Source of the DNA: Streptomyces sp. NBC_01304
GTDB taxonomy: Bacteria > Actinomycetota > Actinomycetes > Streptomycetales > Streptomycetaceae
NCBI RefSeq assembly: GCF_035975855.1
Contig: NZ_CP109055.1
Span: 9,238,001-9,302,000 of the forward strand
Direction of reading: 5' to 3'
DNA: 64,000 nt
Shown here: piece after piece, positions 1 through 8,268 of the stretch
Position numbering within the stretch: the stretch's first letter is position 1
Layout of the letters: each line of letters begins with the position of its first letter
Position numbers and translations under genes: made by a program
Notes under the pieces: model-generated
The model's input: only the letters and a program-made list of their open reading frames with translations
Told to the model about the DNA's origin: nothing
The model's database searches: none

Positions 1-241
1 GTCGGCAACCACCCACGACCCGGTCACCCAGGTCTTCACGTTCCAGGAGCTCCGCTTCGACGCCCAGGGCATGCGGCTGCTGCCCGTCGTCATGCGCTAT
101 GTCCACCTCTCTGAGCTGGACCTCCTCGCGACCGCCGCCGGTCTCACCCTCACTGACCGGTACGCCGACTGGCACCGCCAACCGATCACCGCCTCAGCCA
201 CGCAGCACATCTCCGTCTACACCCGTACCGGAGCCAGGTGA
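1..241 (+). CDS. SAM-dependent methyltransferase, C-terminal fragment
   Basis: The window opens inside an open frame that reads from base 2 to a TGA at 239-241, about 79 residues. The end of the protein (ELDLLATAAGLTLTDRYADW followed by a HISVYTR-type tail) matches the last strand-helix-strand of class I SAM methyltransferases, where the final beta-hairpin closes the Rossmann sheet. The SAM-binding N-terminal half lies outside the window, so substrate and exact family cannot be read. Its stop overlaps the start of the next gene by one base, so the two are probably translationally coupled and belong to the same pathway as the oxygenases downstream. Confidence 0.6.
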   Translation, partial: SATTHDPVTQVFTFQELRFDAQGMRLLPVVMRYVHLSELDLLATAAGLTLTDRYADWHRQPITASATQHISVYTRTGAR

Positions 242-849
242 TGGCCACGCACACACAGGCAGGCTGGCAGGCCCGGGGCGCCGGCCAGGACATGTGGCCC
301 ACCCCTATCTACCTGCGCACCACCCCCACCGGAGAGGACACTGAGGCCCTGGCCGATCAGATCCTGGCGCGTGAGGCAGCCGATCCCTCGATCACGCTCG
401 GTGCCGCGCACGCCCGCAAGTCCGCCTCCGATCTGCTGACCTGGCCGCTGCCCGCCATCACCGCCCTGAACGGCTGGATCCGTGACGCCGCACTCGCCGT
501 CACCCAGGCCGGACCCGACACGCGACTGAGCGCCGAGGCCTGGGCCGTCCACTACCAACTTGGCGGGTATCACGAAGTGCACGCCCACCACGACAGCGCC
601 GTCTCCGGCGTCTACTACCTGCGCACCACCGAAGCGACCGAAGCGACCGGCGCGCTCGAACTCCACGACCCGCGCCCCGCCCGGGCCGCGACCGCACCCG
701 CTGACGTTGCCGCCCTGCACGCCGTGGTCCCGCACGCCGGACTGCTGATCGCGTTCCCCTCGTGGCTGCGGCACGGCGTCGCACCCCACAACTCCGAGAC
801 ACCACGACTGTGCATCGCCTTCAACATCTCCATGGAGGCGGCACGATGA
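241..849 (+). CDS. 2OG-Fe(II) oxygenase family protein
   Basis: 202 residues, with ATG at 241 overlapping the previous stop. The fold and motifs match the 2-oxoglutarate/Fe(II) oxygenase family of about 200 residues known as TIGR02466/PF13759. A WPTPIYLRT-like N-terminal strand is followed by the iron-binding HAHHDS segment, a GVYYL strand, an LELHDPR turn and the distal histidine in WLRHGVAPH. A conserved arginine for 2-oxoglutarate follows in PRLCIAFN. The expected activity is oxidative (hydroxylase-type) modification of an unknown substrate, using oxygen and 2-oxoglutarate in the cytoplasm. It sits between a methyltransferase and a second, degenerate copy of itself, which suggests a small-molecule or peptide tailoring cluster. 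Confidence 0.75.
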   Translation: MATHTQAGWQARGAGQDMWPTPIYLRTTPTGEDTEALADQILAREAADPSITLGAAHARKSASDLLTWPLPAITALNGWIRDAALAVTQAGPDTRLSAEAWAVHYQLGGYHEVHAHHDSAVSGVYYLRTTEATEATGALELHDPRPARAATAPADVAALHAVVPHAGLLIAFPSWLRHGVAPHNSETPRLCIAFNISMEAAR

Positions 850-1412
850 CCCTCCACGACATGCTGCCCGCCCCCGTGGTGCCGAACGACACGGTCGAGA
901 AAGCGTGGCCAACTCGTCTGTGGCTGGGCACCATCAGCCCGGACCTTGACGAGCAGCTGCTCGGCCGCGAGCTGCGCACGTCGGCCGCGAGTGGATGCCG
1001 GGATCTCGAGGCGGAGACCGTTCTCGACTCCGCCCAGGCGAGCGCTGTCTTCGACGGCCTGGCCCTGCAGATCCATACCGGCCCGCGCGGGACCGTGCGG
1101 CTGCGGGTGCAGGTCTGGTCGGCCGGGCACCGCATCCCGCTCACGTACGGCAACGCTGCATGGTCGGCTTGGTGCTACCTGGCTGTGGAAGGCCCAGGCG
1201 GCGACAGCCGCTCCGGGGCGATCTGCCTCCACGACCCGCGTGCCGGCTGCGATTTGGCAACCGTCCCGGGCCTGCCCTGGGGCCGGGCCCTGACCCTGCA
1301 GGCCGAGCCGGGCCTCGCCGTGATCGCCCCGGGATGGCTTGCCTCCTCGGTGCTGCCCGTCAGCACCGGCCACGCCGTTGCCGTCCTTCTCGCCCATGGC
1401 GAGCAGGGCTGA
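846..1412 (+). CDS. degenerate 2OG oxygenase-like paralogue
   Basis: 188 residues, with ATG at 846 overlapping the stop of the upstream oxygenase gene (ATGA). Its layout follows the upstream protein: WPTRLWLGT matches WPTPIYLRT, ICLHDPR matches LELHDPR, and APGWLASSV matches FPSWLRHGV. The metal-binding HxD segment is replaced by LTYGNAAWS, and the distal histidine and 2OG-binding arginine are also missing. By sequence it should not bind iron, so it may be a pseudoenzyme partner or a substrate-binding subunit. The relationship is my reading by eye and needs profile comparison. It ends 16 bases before the stop of the convergent MFS gene. Confidence 0.6.
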   Translation: MTLHDMLPAPVVPNDTVEKAWPTRLWLGTISPDLDEQLLGRELRTSAASGCRDLEAETVLDSAQASAVFDGLALQIHTGPRGTVRLRVQVWSAGHRIPLTYGNAAWSAWCYLAVEGPGGDSRSGAICLHDPRAGCDLATVPGLPWGRALTLQAEPGLAVIAPGWLASSVLPVSTGHAVAVLLAHGEQG

Positions 1413-1427
1413 GGGGCTGCGAGATGC

Positions 1428-2696
1428 TCAGGCCGGGGTTGCGGCCGCCTGCGCTGTGGTGCCGCGCGGCGTCCCGCCGCCGGGCAGGGTGCGGATATCG
1501 CGCGACAGCAACGCACACCCGACCGCCGCGACCACCAGCACCGCCGAAGCGAGCGCGACATGGCCGGGCCCGAAGACCGCGGCCAGTGGGCCGACGACCG
1601 CCAGGCCGATGGGAGCGATGGCCAGGCACCCCAGCAGGTCGATGGAGCTGACCCGGGAGATCGCATCGTCGGGGACCTCCTGCTGCAGGCAGGTCCGCCA
1701 CATCACCATCGTCACGTCAAACAGCACGCCGTACGCGAGCGCCCCGGCCAGCACCACCGGCAGCGGAGCGCGCATGGCGAGCAGCAGCGCGGGCAGCGCC
1801 GCCCCGGCGGTGCACACCGTCGCCAAAAGCATCGGCCGCGCCGGACGCAATCGCGCCGCCCACCCGGCACCGCCGATCTGCCCGACAACCTGCGCCACCA
1901 CTACCAGAGACCATGCCCACGCCCCGCCCAGGTACTGCACGGCCATCATCGGACCCAGCAGCCCGGCAACCGAGTTGACCACCGCCATCACCACGGTCAA
2001 CTGACCCGTGGTCACCCACAACCACTCATGTCGGGTGAACTCCCGCCACCCGTCCTGCAGATCCGCGAAGGCCGACGTCTTGTATCGCACCGGCCGGTCC
2101 GGCGTGCTGCGGCCCAGGACGGTGAACAGCAGTGCGCACGCGGCGAATGAACCGGCGTCCAGGGCCAGCGCCACCGCCGGACCCACCAGGCTCACCACGA
2201 CACCGGCCAGGATCATGCCCAGCAACTTCGCGGTGTTCACCGCGACCTTCAGCAGCGCGTTGGCCTCCTGCCGGTCCGCCTTGTTCTCGACAACATCGAC
2301 GACCACGCCTTCCAGCGCCGGATTGAACAAGGCCCGCGTCACGCCGCCCGCCGCAGCCAGCACGGCGATCCACACGATCGGCCCGTCGACGGCGAACAGC
2401 ACCGCGAGGGCTAGCCAGATCACCGCCGCCGCCGACTCGGTCCACGCCACCAGCCGGAACCGGGACCGGACCCGGTCACCGAGGACCCCGCCCCACAGGA
2501 CGAACACCAGCTGCGGCAGGGCCTGGCACGCCAACACCAGCGACAAGGCGCCCGGCGAACCCCCGTGCAACTGCAGGACACCGAACGAGACCGCGATCGG
2601 CCCAAAAGAACTCCCCAGCACCGACACAAATCGGGCTGAGGCCAGGAGCCGGAAACGTCGCTGAGAAAAGAGTGCGAACCTGAGACTTGAGAGCAC
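1428..2696 (-). CDS. MFS transporter
   Basis: 422 residues from a GTG at 2696; no better ATG lies nearby. The sequence shows about twelve hydrophobic segments in two halves, joined by a charged central loop around residues 190-215. Features of the MFS_3 / enterobactin-exporter-like group are visible: LWGGVLGDRVRSRFRL, the signature loop between segments 2 and 3, and ALFNPALEGVV after segment 4. It would export a small molecule across the cytoplasmic membrane by proton antiport. It faces the oxygenase genes tail to tail, so it may export or give resistance to the product of that cluster. Confidence 0.85.
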   Translation of the reverse strand: MLSSLRFALFSQRRFRLLASARFVSVLGSSFGPIAVSFGVLQLHGGSPGALSLVLACQALPQLVFVLWGGVLGDRVRSRFRLVAWTESAAAVIWLALAVLFAVDGPIVWIAVLAAAGGVTRALFNPALEGVVVDVVENKADRQEANALLKVAVNTAKLLGMILAGVVVSLVGPAVALALDAGSFAACALLFTVLGRSTPDRPVRYKTSAFADLQDGWREFTRHEWLWVTTGQLTVVMAVVNSVAGLLGPMMAVQYLGGAWAWSLVVVAQVVGQIGGAGWAARLRPARPMLLATVCTAGAALPALLLAMRAPLPVVLAGALAYGVLFDVTMVMWRTCLQQEVPDDAISRVSSIDLLGCLAIAPIGLAVVGPLAAVFGPGHVALASAVLVVAAVGCALLSRDIRTLPGGGTPRGTTAQAAATPA

Positions 2697-2801
2697 TCGC
2701 GGACCCTACCGACGCACCCCTCGGGCGCGCCCGGCAACGACAGGCATTCAGCCAAACGAGACAGCCCGACGACCTGCAAACCTGGTCACGCCGAAGCCGT
2801 C

Positions 2802-3368
2802 CTACTCGTCGAACAGGCGCTCCTGGACTGGGCCGGAGCACCGGCCCGCGATCACACCCTGCTCGATACTCGTACGGCACATCTGCGACAGCGCCCACAC
2901 CATCTGCGTAACAGGCGCCCCGCGCTTCGGATACGGCACGCGCAGCGCGGCCGCCAGCGTGCTCTCCGACGGCTCTGTCACCGCGGGGCAGGAAATCTGG
3001 GCCAGGCGAAGGGCGTCCCACATTGTCAGCGACGCCAAGCGCGGACACGATGCGCGCTCGGCCCGGACCATGGCCGCCTCGACGCTGCCCCCACCGAGCC
3101 GGGTCACCGCGACATGCGGAGCAGTCGTGATCTTCTGCTCGACTGCGGCCAAGGCGCTGCCGGCCGAACTTGCCCAGACGATCTGTGCGTCCGCCCCCGA
3201 AGCAGCCTCCGGGGCGGTGCCTACCCGAGCGTGGACGCGCCACTGGGGCTGCCAGCCGTCACCACGTACGCCAAGCGCGGCCACCGAGGCCACGGTGAAC
3301 CCGCTGGCCTCGCGGGAGAGCTCCATCGTCATCACGACGAACGTATTCGCGGCGTACTCACGATCCAT
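2802..3368 (-). CDS. hypothetical protein
   Basis: 188 residues from ATG 3368; an in-frame GTG at 3374 is also possible, and neither has a strong ribosome site. I do not recognise the family with confidence. The middle and C-terminus (DALRLAQIS, a following Ala/Leu-rich stretch, then TQMVWALSQMCRT) look faintly like the helical part of DEDDh 3'-5' exonucleases. The N-terminal acidic motif is absent, so any nuclease activity is doubtful. It stands alone between the MFS transporter and a terminator that closes the upstream minus-strand group. Confidence 0.5.
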   Translation of the reverse strand: MDREYAANTFVVMTMELSREASGFTVASVAALGVRGDGWQPQWRVHARVGTAPEAASGADAQIVWASSAGSALAAVEQKITTAPHVAVTRLGGGSVEAAMVRAERASCPRLASLTMWDALRLAQISCPAVTEPSESTLAAALRVPYPKRGAPVTQMVWALSQMCRTSIEQGVIAGRCSGPVQERLFDE

Positions 3369-3452
3369 CCGCACCCGGCCACCGTAGCCACCCAGACCTG
3401 ACGAAGCACGGTCCTTCGGCCGTCGAGACCGAGCCGCCCAGCAAACACGAGA

Positions 3453-3475
3453 CCCGGCGCCAGAACGGCGCCGGG
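3453..3475 (-). terminator. hairpin terminator downstream of the RDD gene
   Basis: A perfect 9-bp stem (CCCGGCGCC / GGCGCCGGG) with a 5-base loop lies about 75 bases after the RDD gene stop. GC-rich hairpins without a T tract are usual terminators in Streptomyces. Confidence 0.6.
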
Positions 3476-3548
3476 GCAGGCGCCAACCCTAGAGCACCAG
3501 GAAGGTCACGTGCCGCCGATGCACCACAGGGTTCGGCCTTTTCGGGTG

Positions 3549-4124
3549 TCAGCCTTTGCCGACCTTGATGACGACCGTGTTGCACACCTTGTCGGCGAAG
3601 GTCTGCCTCTTGCTGTCCCACAGAGGCCAGAACCAGCCGAGGTAGCACGGGAGACCGTCCAGAAAGTGGGCGAGCTTGCGCACGAAGGCCATCCCGAAGC
3701 CGAGAGTGCTGCCGTCGAACTCCCGGCGCAGGCTGATGCCGAGCACCTTCTTCCCGATCGTCTGGCCGGTCTTTCCTTCTTGGCGGAGCTGGAAGATGGC
3801 CATTCCAAGGGTGTAGAGGAACCCGATCAGGAAGAGAATTCCTACGACTTCACCATCCGGGTCATCGCTGACCGCGATCCCGATGCCACCGACTGCATAC
3901 ATCGGTCCCGCGATGATCACGATGTCCAGCAGGTACGCCCCGACGCGCTGCCCCCAATGGGCAAGTGGCGGCAGCACCGGCCCCGGCGCCCCGGGTATTC
4001 CGGCTGACGGATGCGCCCAGTACGGCTGATGCGGGTAGCCGTACTGCGGCGCCTGCTGCGAATAGCCGCGGCGACTTTGCGGAGAATGCGGACCATAGGG
4101 GTTACTGGAGGGACCAAAGGTCAT
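3549..4124 (-). CDS. RDD family membrane protein
   Basis: 191 residues. An N-terminal stretch of about 60 residues rich in Pro, Gly, Tyr and Gln is followed by the RDD domain. The family features are visible: RVGAYLLDIVIIAGP with the Arg-Asp pair opening the first membrane segment, a second segment VVGILFLIGFLYTLGMAIF, the GKTGQTIGKKVLGISL loop, and a last hydrophobic segment ending in KRQTFADKVCNTVV. RDD proteins are poorly characterised and may be transport or envelope proteins. The ATG at 4124 overlaps the stop of a small upstream frame, suggesting coupled translation. Confidence 0.8.
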   Translation of the reverse strand: MTFGPSSNPYGPHSPQSRRGYSQQAPQYGYPHQPYWAHPSAGIPGAPGPVLPPLAHWGQRVGAYLLDIVIIAGPMYAVGGIGIAVSDDPDGEVVGILFLIGFLYTLGMAIFQLRQEGKTGQTIGKKVLGISLRREFDGSTLGFGMAFVRKLAHFLDGLPCYLGWFWPLWDSKRQTFADKVCNTVVIKVGKG

Positions 4125-4252
4125 ATTGAACTCTTTCCGGGCGTAAAAATGGAAGGGTGAAGCGCACCGCCCAGTGGGCGAGCACCGGTCGCCGCTGCGG
4201 TCGGCGCGGCAAGTGGAGCCGACAGGGAAACTGGCTCTTGCGTGATCGTCAT
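4121..4252 (-). CDS. small hypothetical protein
   Basis: 43 residues, beginning MTITQEPVSLSAPLAAP and rich in Ala and Pro. It is supported mainly by gene arrangement: its ATG lies 4 bases after the methylase stop, a GGAGGTG sequence lies about 13 bases upstream, and its TGA overlaps the RDD start as ATGA. No domain is visible. It could also be only a translated leader that couples the methylase to the RDD gene. Confidence 0.45.
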   Translation of the reverse strand: MTITQEPVSLSAPLAAPTAAATGARPLGGALHPSIFTPGKSSI

Positions 4253-4256
4253 CGCG

Positions 4257-5015
4257 TCATCGCTGCACCTCCAGGGCGGCAGCGGGCTGTCCGGCGGTCT
4301 CCTGAGGCGGGGCGATGACCATCCGCCGTGATCCATCGACCGCCCGGGCCACCCTGAGCTGGTGACTCCAGTTGCCCAGGACATGGGCGGGAGTGGGCCA
4401 CGCGTCGAACGTCTCCAGCGTGATGACGTCGCGACGGCGCACCACCGCGGGAATGTGCAGCAGCGTCAGATGGACATAGATCATGTGCATGGCCTGCGGT
4501 GCTATGTCCTCTGCCGTCACGTGCAGCTGCGTCTGCGGATTCAGGCCGTGATCGAGCATCGCCTCCGACAAGGCGATGATGAACGCGCCCGCGCCGCAGG
4601 TGGGCTCGTACACATGGGCGAAGCCGTCCTGCTGTACCTGCTCGACGACCGAGTCGATCTGCAGCTCGGCCATCAGCCGGGCGATCTCGTAGGGCGTGTA
4701 GTACTGGCCGAGCCGCTCGTTGCCGAGCTCCAACTCCATGTAAAGACGGCCCAGTACGTCGCACGGATCGCGCTCCATCTCCCCGGTCACCAGCGCCAGG
4801 GCGCGCGCGAAGCGGCCCAGCTCTGTTCGGCTATAGCTGCCGGCGATCTGGAGGTACTGCTCTTCGCGTGCTTCCCAGACCTCGCTCCTGCGGACGTCCA
4901 CGGCATTGCGCAGAGCCAGCGCCGCCATCTCGACGAAGTTGTCGAAGACTTCGCTCATCCGCTTCGCGCCGGTGTTCGCCGCCAGCAACTTCACGATCTC
5001 GCGGTAGGTGCTCAT
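4257..5015 (-). CDS. N6-adenine DNA methylase-like protein, motif IV not evident
   Basis: 252 residues from ATG 5015. The core of the N6 DNA methylase family is clear: GQYYTPYEIARLM (motif X region) and YEPTCGAGAFIIAL (motif I, SAM binding), then an acidic TAEDIAPQA. The N-terminal 85 residues are helical, as in HsdM-type enzymes. The catalytic (N/D)PP(Y/F) motif IV expected after the RRRDVITL strand is not visible. The chain runs into DAWPTPAHVLGNWSHQL and a short tail instead. It is much shorter than type I HsdM, and no specificity or restriction subunit is nearby. It is either a shortened element-encoded methylase with a changed active site or a SAM-binding non-catalytic protein. Confidence 0.7.
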   Translation of the reverse strand: MSTYREIVKLLAANTGAKRMSEVFDNFVEMAALALRNAVDVRRSEVWEAREEQYLQIAGSYSRTELGRFARALALVTGEMERDPCDVLGRLYMELELGNERLGQYYTPYEIARLMAELQIDSVVEQVQQDGFAHVYEPTCGAGAFIIALSEAMLDHGLNPQTQLHVTAEDIAPQAMHMIYVHLTLLHIPAVVRRRDVITLETFDAWPTPAHVLGNWSHQLRVARAVDGSRRMVIAPPQETAGQPAAALEVQR

Positions 5016-5148
5016 ACGCCCGGCACCACAACGACCGGAGCCTCTGAGGCCCGGACGACACAGCGGCCCTCCGGAAGTAAAGGAAAGACGCGCAGATTCC
5101 AGGAACCCTGAGCGGCGGGCCGCGGGAATCCGTACGGGTATCCGTGAG

Positions 5149-5541
5149 TCATTCGGCGCCCTCAACTGTCGTGGCTGATTCCGCAGGAGGCTGTGCGTCG
5201 TCCTGCTCTGTCTGCTCGGCGAGGAGCTGCTTCACCAGCCAGGCCGGTGCCCGTGTCGCCAGGGCGATATCGCGCAGCGTGGTACGTCGCAGGGCAAGGG
5301 AGTACACCGCAGCACGCAGGGCCTGTTGGCGGGTGTCGTCGGCGGCCCGGAGCATCTCCAGCTCCGGTGTCACCGGGGTGAGCGTGACCGCTGCCCTCAC
5401 GCCGACGAGTGCGAGCCCTTCTACGGCGTTCGCCTCCGTCGCCTTCAGCGTCCGCCCGTGCGCGTACACACTGTGCTCGACGAGGTACGTCACCCAGGTC
5501 CGGCCGCGCCGGTGGGCATGGCCCATGATGATCTCGCTCAC
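5149..5541 (-). CDS. small protein coupled to the serine recombinase
   Basis: 130 residues from a GTG at 5541 that overlaps the recombinase stop (GTGA), so translation is almost certainly coupled. The sequence is helical, with a possible helix-turn-helix near residues 88-108 (TTLRDIALATRAPAWLVKQL) and an acidic, Pro-containing tail. No family is recognised. Its position directly after a large serine recombinase makes a role as accessory or directionality factor conceivable, but that is inference from position only. Confidence 0.65.
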   Translation of the reverse strand: MSEIIMGHAHRRGRTWVTYLVEHSVYAHGRTLKATEANAVEGLALVGVRAAVTLTPVTPELEMLRAADDTRQQALRAAVYSLALRRTTLRDIALATRAPAWLVKQLLAEQTEQDDAQPPAESATTVEGAE

Positions 5542-6752
5542 TCCACGCTCCCCATGTCCTCGATGACCTGCTGGACGAGCGTGTCCGGCACCGGGTTGGG
5601 CAGGGCGATCTGCCGCTTCCCGATCCGGTACAGCGTGTGCGTGGCGTTGCTGCTGACCGCGGTGAAGGTGAGCCCGAGCCGGGAGGCCGCGGTACGGATC
5701 CGCAGCAGCGGTCCGCCTTCGACGCCCGCGCGCAGTCCCGCGGTAACCTCCTGGGCCTGTATCCACTCCTCCAGGCTCACCACCGGCTTGTGCACGGCCT
5801 TCGGCGACCACACCCACTGGGAAATGGGGTTGAGTTTGGAGGCGCCGTCGCGGCCGGTGCGGCTCGCCCGCCGGTTGTACACCTGATATCCGGTCAGCTT
5901 CGGGTTCGCGGCCAGACCCTCGACCCTGTTGTAGGTCCACTCGCCCTCGATCGGGTACCGGTCGGGCTCTGCTTTGAGGATCGCGACGATGTCCGTGCCC
6001 TTCAGGTGTTCCTCGCGCCGGAGGCGGCACAGCTCCCGGGCGGCGTCGAACCGGCGCTCGTCGGGGTGCGGGACGAGCTTCTTCTTCGGCCGCATCTCAC
6101 CGAACCGGCCCTGCCCCCGCACAGGGGCGTCTTCGTCGACCACCGCAACATAGGGGTAGGGCGGGTAGCCGTGGTTCCAGCCGTTGATCGCGTGCTGGTA
6201 CTGGCCGCCCATCGACATCTCGATCATTGTCGCCCGGTAGATCTCCGCCTCGGCCTGCCCGTACCTGCGGGTGCGCAGCCGGCCGGACTCGGTGCCGCCC
6301 GTCGGTTCGTTGGCGTAGATCACCTCTGCCCCGAGGCGCTCCAGTTCGTGCTCCACGGTGAGGCTGGTCAGCATGGCGCGTGCCACGCGGTCGGAGCGCT
6401 CGGCCAGGACGTGCGTGACGCCCATCTGCTCGGCGCGGTCCACGAGGTCCTGGAGGCCGCCGTCCCGGGGCGTCGGCACGCCGAGCCCGTCGTACATTTC
6501 CTGTGGTCCCAGGCCCCTCAAGTGCGTTGGCAACATGCCGGACTCGACATCCCAGAAGTGCGCGATGAACTCTTCACCCGGGTCGAGGCGTTCGGCGGCG
6601 AGGACGACCTGCCGCGGGATGGAGGAGGCGGGAAGCTGCCGGTCCTTGGTGGAGACACGGCCGAGAAACACCGCGCGGCGGGGACGCACGTCGGTCTGCC
6701 GGTAGTTCGGCAGGTGGCTGAGGTCGATGGGCGGGACGAACGGGTTGACCAT
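5538..6752 (-). CDS. large serine recombinase family protein
   Basis: 404 residues from ATG 6752, preceded by a TAGGGAA ribosome site. The resolvase/invertase catalytic domain is clear: FLGRVSTKDRQ carries the nucleophile serine, SIPRQ follows, and ERSDRVARAML carries the conserved arginines. Residues of about 220-330 match the Recombinase domain (GYQVYNRRASR). The usual zinc ribbon and long coiled coil of serine integrases are not evident, and the chain is shorter than the typical 450-600 residues. It may integrate the element, resolve multimers, or be a plasmid resolvase-like enzyme. The next gene starts inside its stop codon. Confidence 0.8.
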   Translation of the reverse strand: MVNPFVPPIDLSHLPNYRQTDVRPRRAVFLGRVSTKDRQLPASSIPRQVVLAAERLDPGEEFIAHFWDVESGMLPTHLRGLGPQEMYDGLGVPTPRDGGLQDLVDRAEQMGVTHVLAERSDRVARAMLTSLTVEHELERLGAEVIYANEPTGGTESGRLRTRRYGQAEAEIYRATMIEMSMGGQYQHAINGWNHGYPPYPYVAVVDEDAPVRGQGRFGEMRPKKKLVPHPDERRFDAARELCRLRREEHLKGTDIVAILKAEPDRYPIEGEWTYNRVEGLAANPKLTGYQVYNRRASRTGRDGASKLNPISQWVWSPKAVHKPVVSLEEWIQAQEVTAGLRAGVEGGPLLRIRTAASRLGLTFTAVSSNATHTLYRIGKRQIALPNPVPDTLVQQVIEDMGSVE

Positions 6753-6910
6753 GACGTTCCCTACGGCTCGGAGCGGACAGGGATGCTCTGATAGGTCTGG
6801 GCGGTCTTCTTCCACCCGACCTCGCGCACATCGGCTTCATCGCGGCTCGCGCACCTGCCGCTCTGTTCGCCCATGCCGTCCGCCACAGGAGTCCTCCAGC
6901 GGCTCACGGG

Positions 6911-8209
6911 TCAGGCCACGTCCTTGCCGCGCTTGCCCGCGGGCTTCGCGGCAAGGGACTGCTGCTCGACGTGGCGCGCCGCGATGTACAGGCCCTCGCG
7001 GTTCAGGTGCCGCGAGTAGCTCGAGTCGAGGTAGAGCACGGGCACGTCGCCTGCGGCCTTCAGCAGCGCCGGGTGCAGCAGATGCTTGATCGGTCCCGAG
7101 CCACCGCCGTAGACGTAGACGACCTCGGTCGTTGCGCCGGCTTGAGAGAGGACGTCACCGAAGGAGGAGACGATCTCGTCGACCAGGTAGCCGGCCTCGT
7201 CCTCGACGAAGCCGGCGGCACGTTGGTGACGGTTCCTCACCAGCACGGACGGCTCTGCGTGGAGGAAGTCCGCCAGCTGCTTGCGGGAGGAGAACTGCAG
7301 CGTGGCGTCCGACTCGCTCATGCGCTCCATGGCGTTCATCAGCGCAGTGCCGTAGCCCTCGTCGAGCGTGGCAGCCGCCTCAGGGTTGAACCTCCCGTCG
7401 GTGAACACCGGAAAGTTCACGGTGCCCTCGCCGACGTCGACGCCGATGGTGTGCTGCACCGCCACCAGGTCAGACGCCGAGACACCCTCCACCAAGGACG
7501 CGTCACGAGTGCGCAGATCGTCCAGCAGCGCCTGGGCGAGCGGCTCACCCTTGTCGGTGATGGCGAACTGCGCGGAGGCACCCTCGGCCATCACCTGGAC
7601 GTCGACGAACTGCAGACGCACCGAGACCGGGGTGCTGAAGTTCTTAATCGTCACCAGATGCACCGCGGAATCGGAGCTGCCCAGCAGACCGATGAACTCG
7701 GCGGCGTAGGCGTGACGGCGCGCGACGAACTCGGAGATCGGCAGCGCCAGACCGGCACGCACCTGCACGCGCAGCTCGTGATCGGGCAGCGAGCCGTGCT
7801 CGAGGACGTAGTCGCGCAGGGCCTTCGCGGCGAAGACGCCCAAAACCAAGACCTTGCTCAGCTCCTGATCAGCCTTGGAGTGCTTGCCCAGTACCTCGAA
7901 CTCGGTGAACTTCGAGCCGCGCACACTCAGCGCCGCCCGGCCGAAAATCCGGCGGTCCGACGCCGCCACCAGGGGAGTGGTGAGCGAGCAGTCGATCTGG
8001 TTGTAGAAGTCGCCGGCCAGTACGGAGGCCGCATCCGAGTCGGGGAGCGGCATCTTCGGCAAGGTACGGGAAGACGAGACCACCGCGCTGGGCAGATCGA
8101 TCTCGTCGAAACTGCCTAGCTTCGTATTCTGGATGACGCCCTTGACATAGCCGTTGCCGACGTCGATTCCGCCGGTGAGAGTGATGATGCCAGTGGTGCT
8201 TGTGCTCAT
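6911..8209 (-). CDS. parM: ParM/StbA-like actin-family segregation ATPase
   Basis: 432 residues from ATG 8209, with a GAGGGA ribosome site. Actin-fold motifs are in order: GGIDVGNGYVKG near the N-terminus (phosphate 1), VQHTIGVDVGEGTVNF in the middle (phosphate 2), and VYVYGGGSGPIKHL near the C-terminus (adenosine motif). This is the pattern of plasmid ParM/Alp-type proteins, which polymerise with ATP and push plasmid copies apart. It lies directly downstream of a small DNA-binding-like gene, and upstream of both is a repeat array. That is the usual order of a type II partition locus. The symbol is used by family; the subfamily is not determined. Confidence 0.85.
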   Translation of the reverse strand: MSTSTTGIITLTGGIDVGNGYVKGVIQNTKLGSFDEIDLPSAVVSSSRTLPKMPLPDSDAASVLAGDFYNQIDCSLTTPLVAASDRRIFGRAALSVRGSKFTEFEVLGKHSKADQELSKVLVLGVFAAKALRDYVLEHGSLPDHELRVQVRAGLALPISEFVARRHAYAAEFIGLLGSSDSAVHLVTIKNFSTPVSVRLQFVDVQVMAEGASAQFAITDKGEPLAQALLDDLRTRDASLVEGVSASDLVAVQHTIGVDVGEGTVNFPVFTDGRFNPEAAATLDEGYGTALMNAMERMSESDATLQFSSRKQLADFLHAEPSVLVRNRHQRAAGFVEDEAGYLVDEIVSSFGDVLSQAGATTEVVYVYGGGSGPIKHLLHPALLKAAGDVPVLYLDSSYSRHLNREGLYIAARHVEQQSLAAKPAGKRGKDVA

Positions 8210-8268
8210 GAATTCGATCCCTCGGTGTCTGTGTCGTCTGCCTGGAAAAGGGAAATTCACCGCGTCAC

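Noticed and set aside
4257..6752. Restriction-modification or phage-defence island
   Set aside because: Only an atypical methylase is present; no restriction endonuclease, specificity subunit or translocase is next to it.
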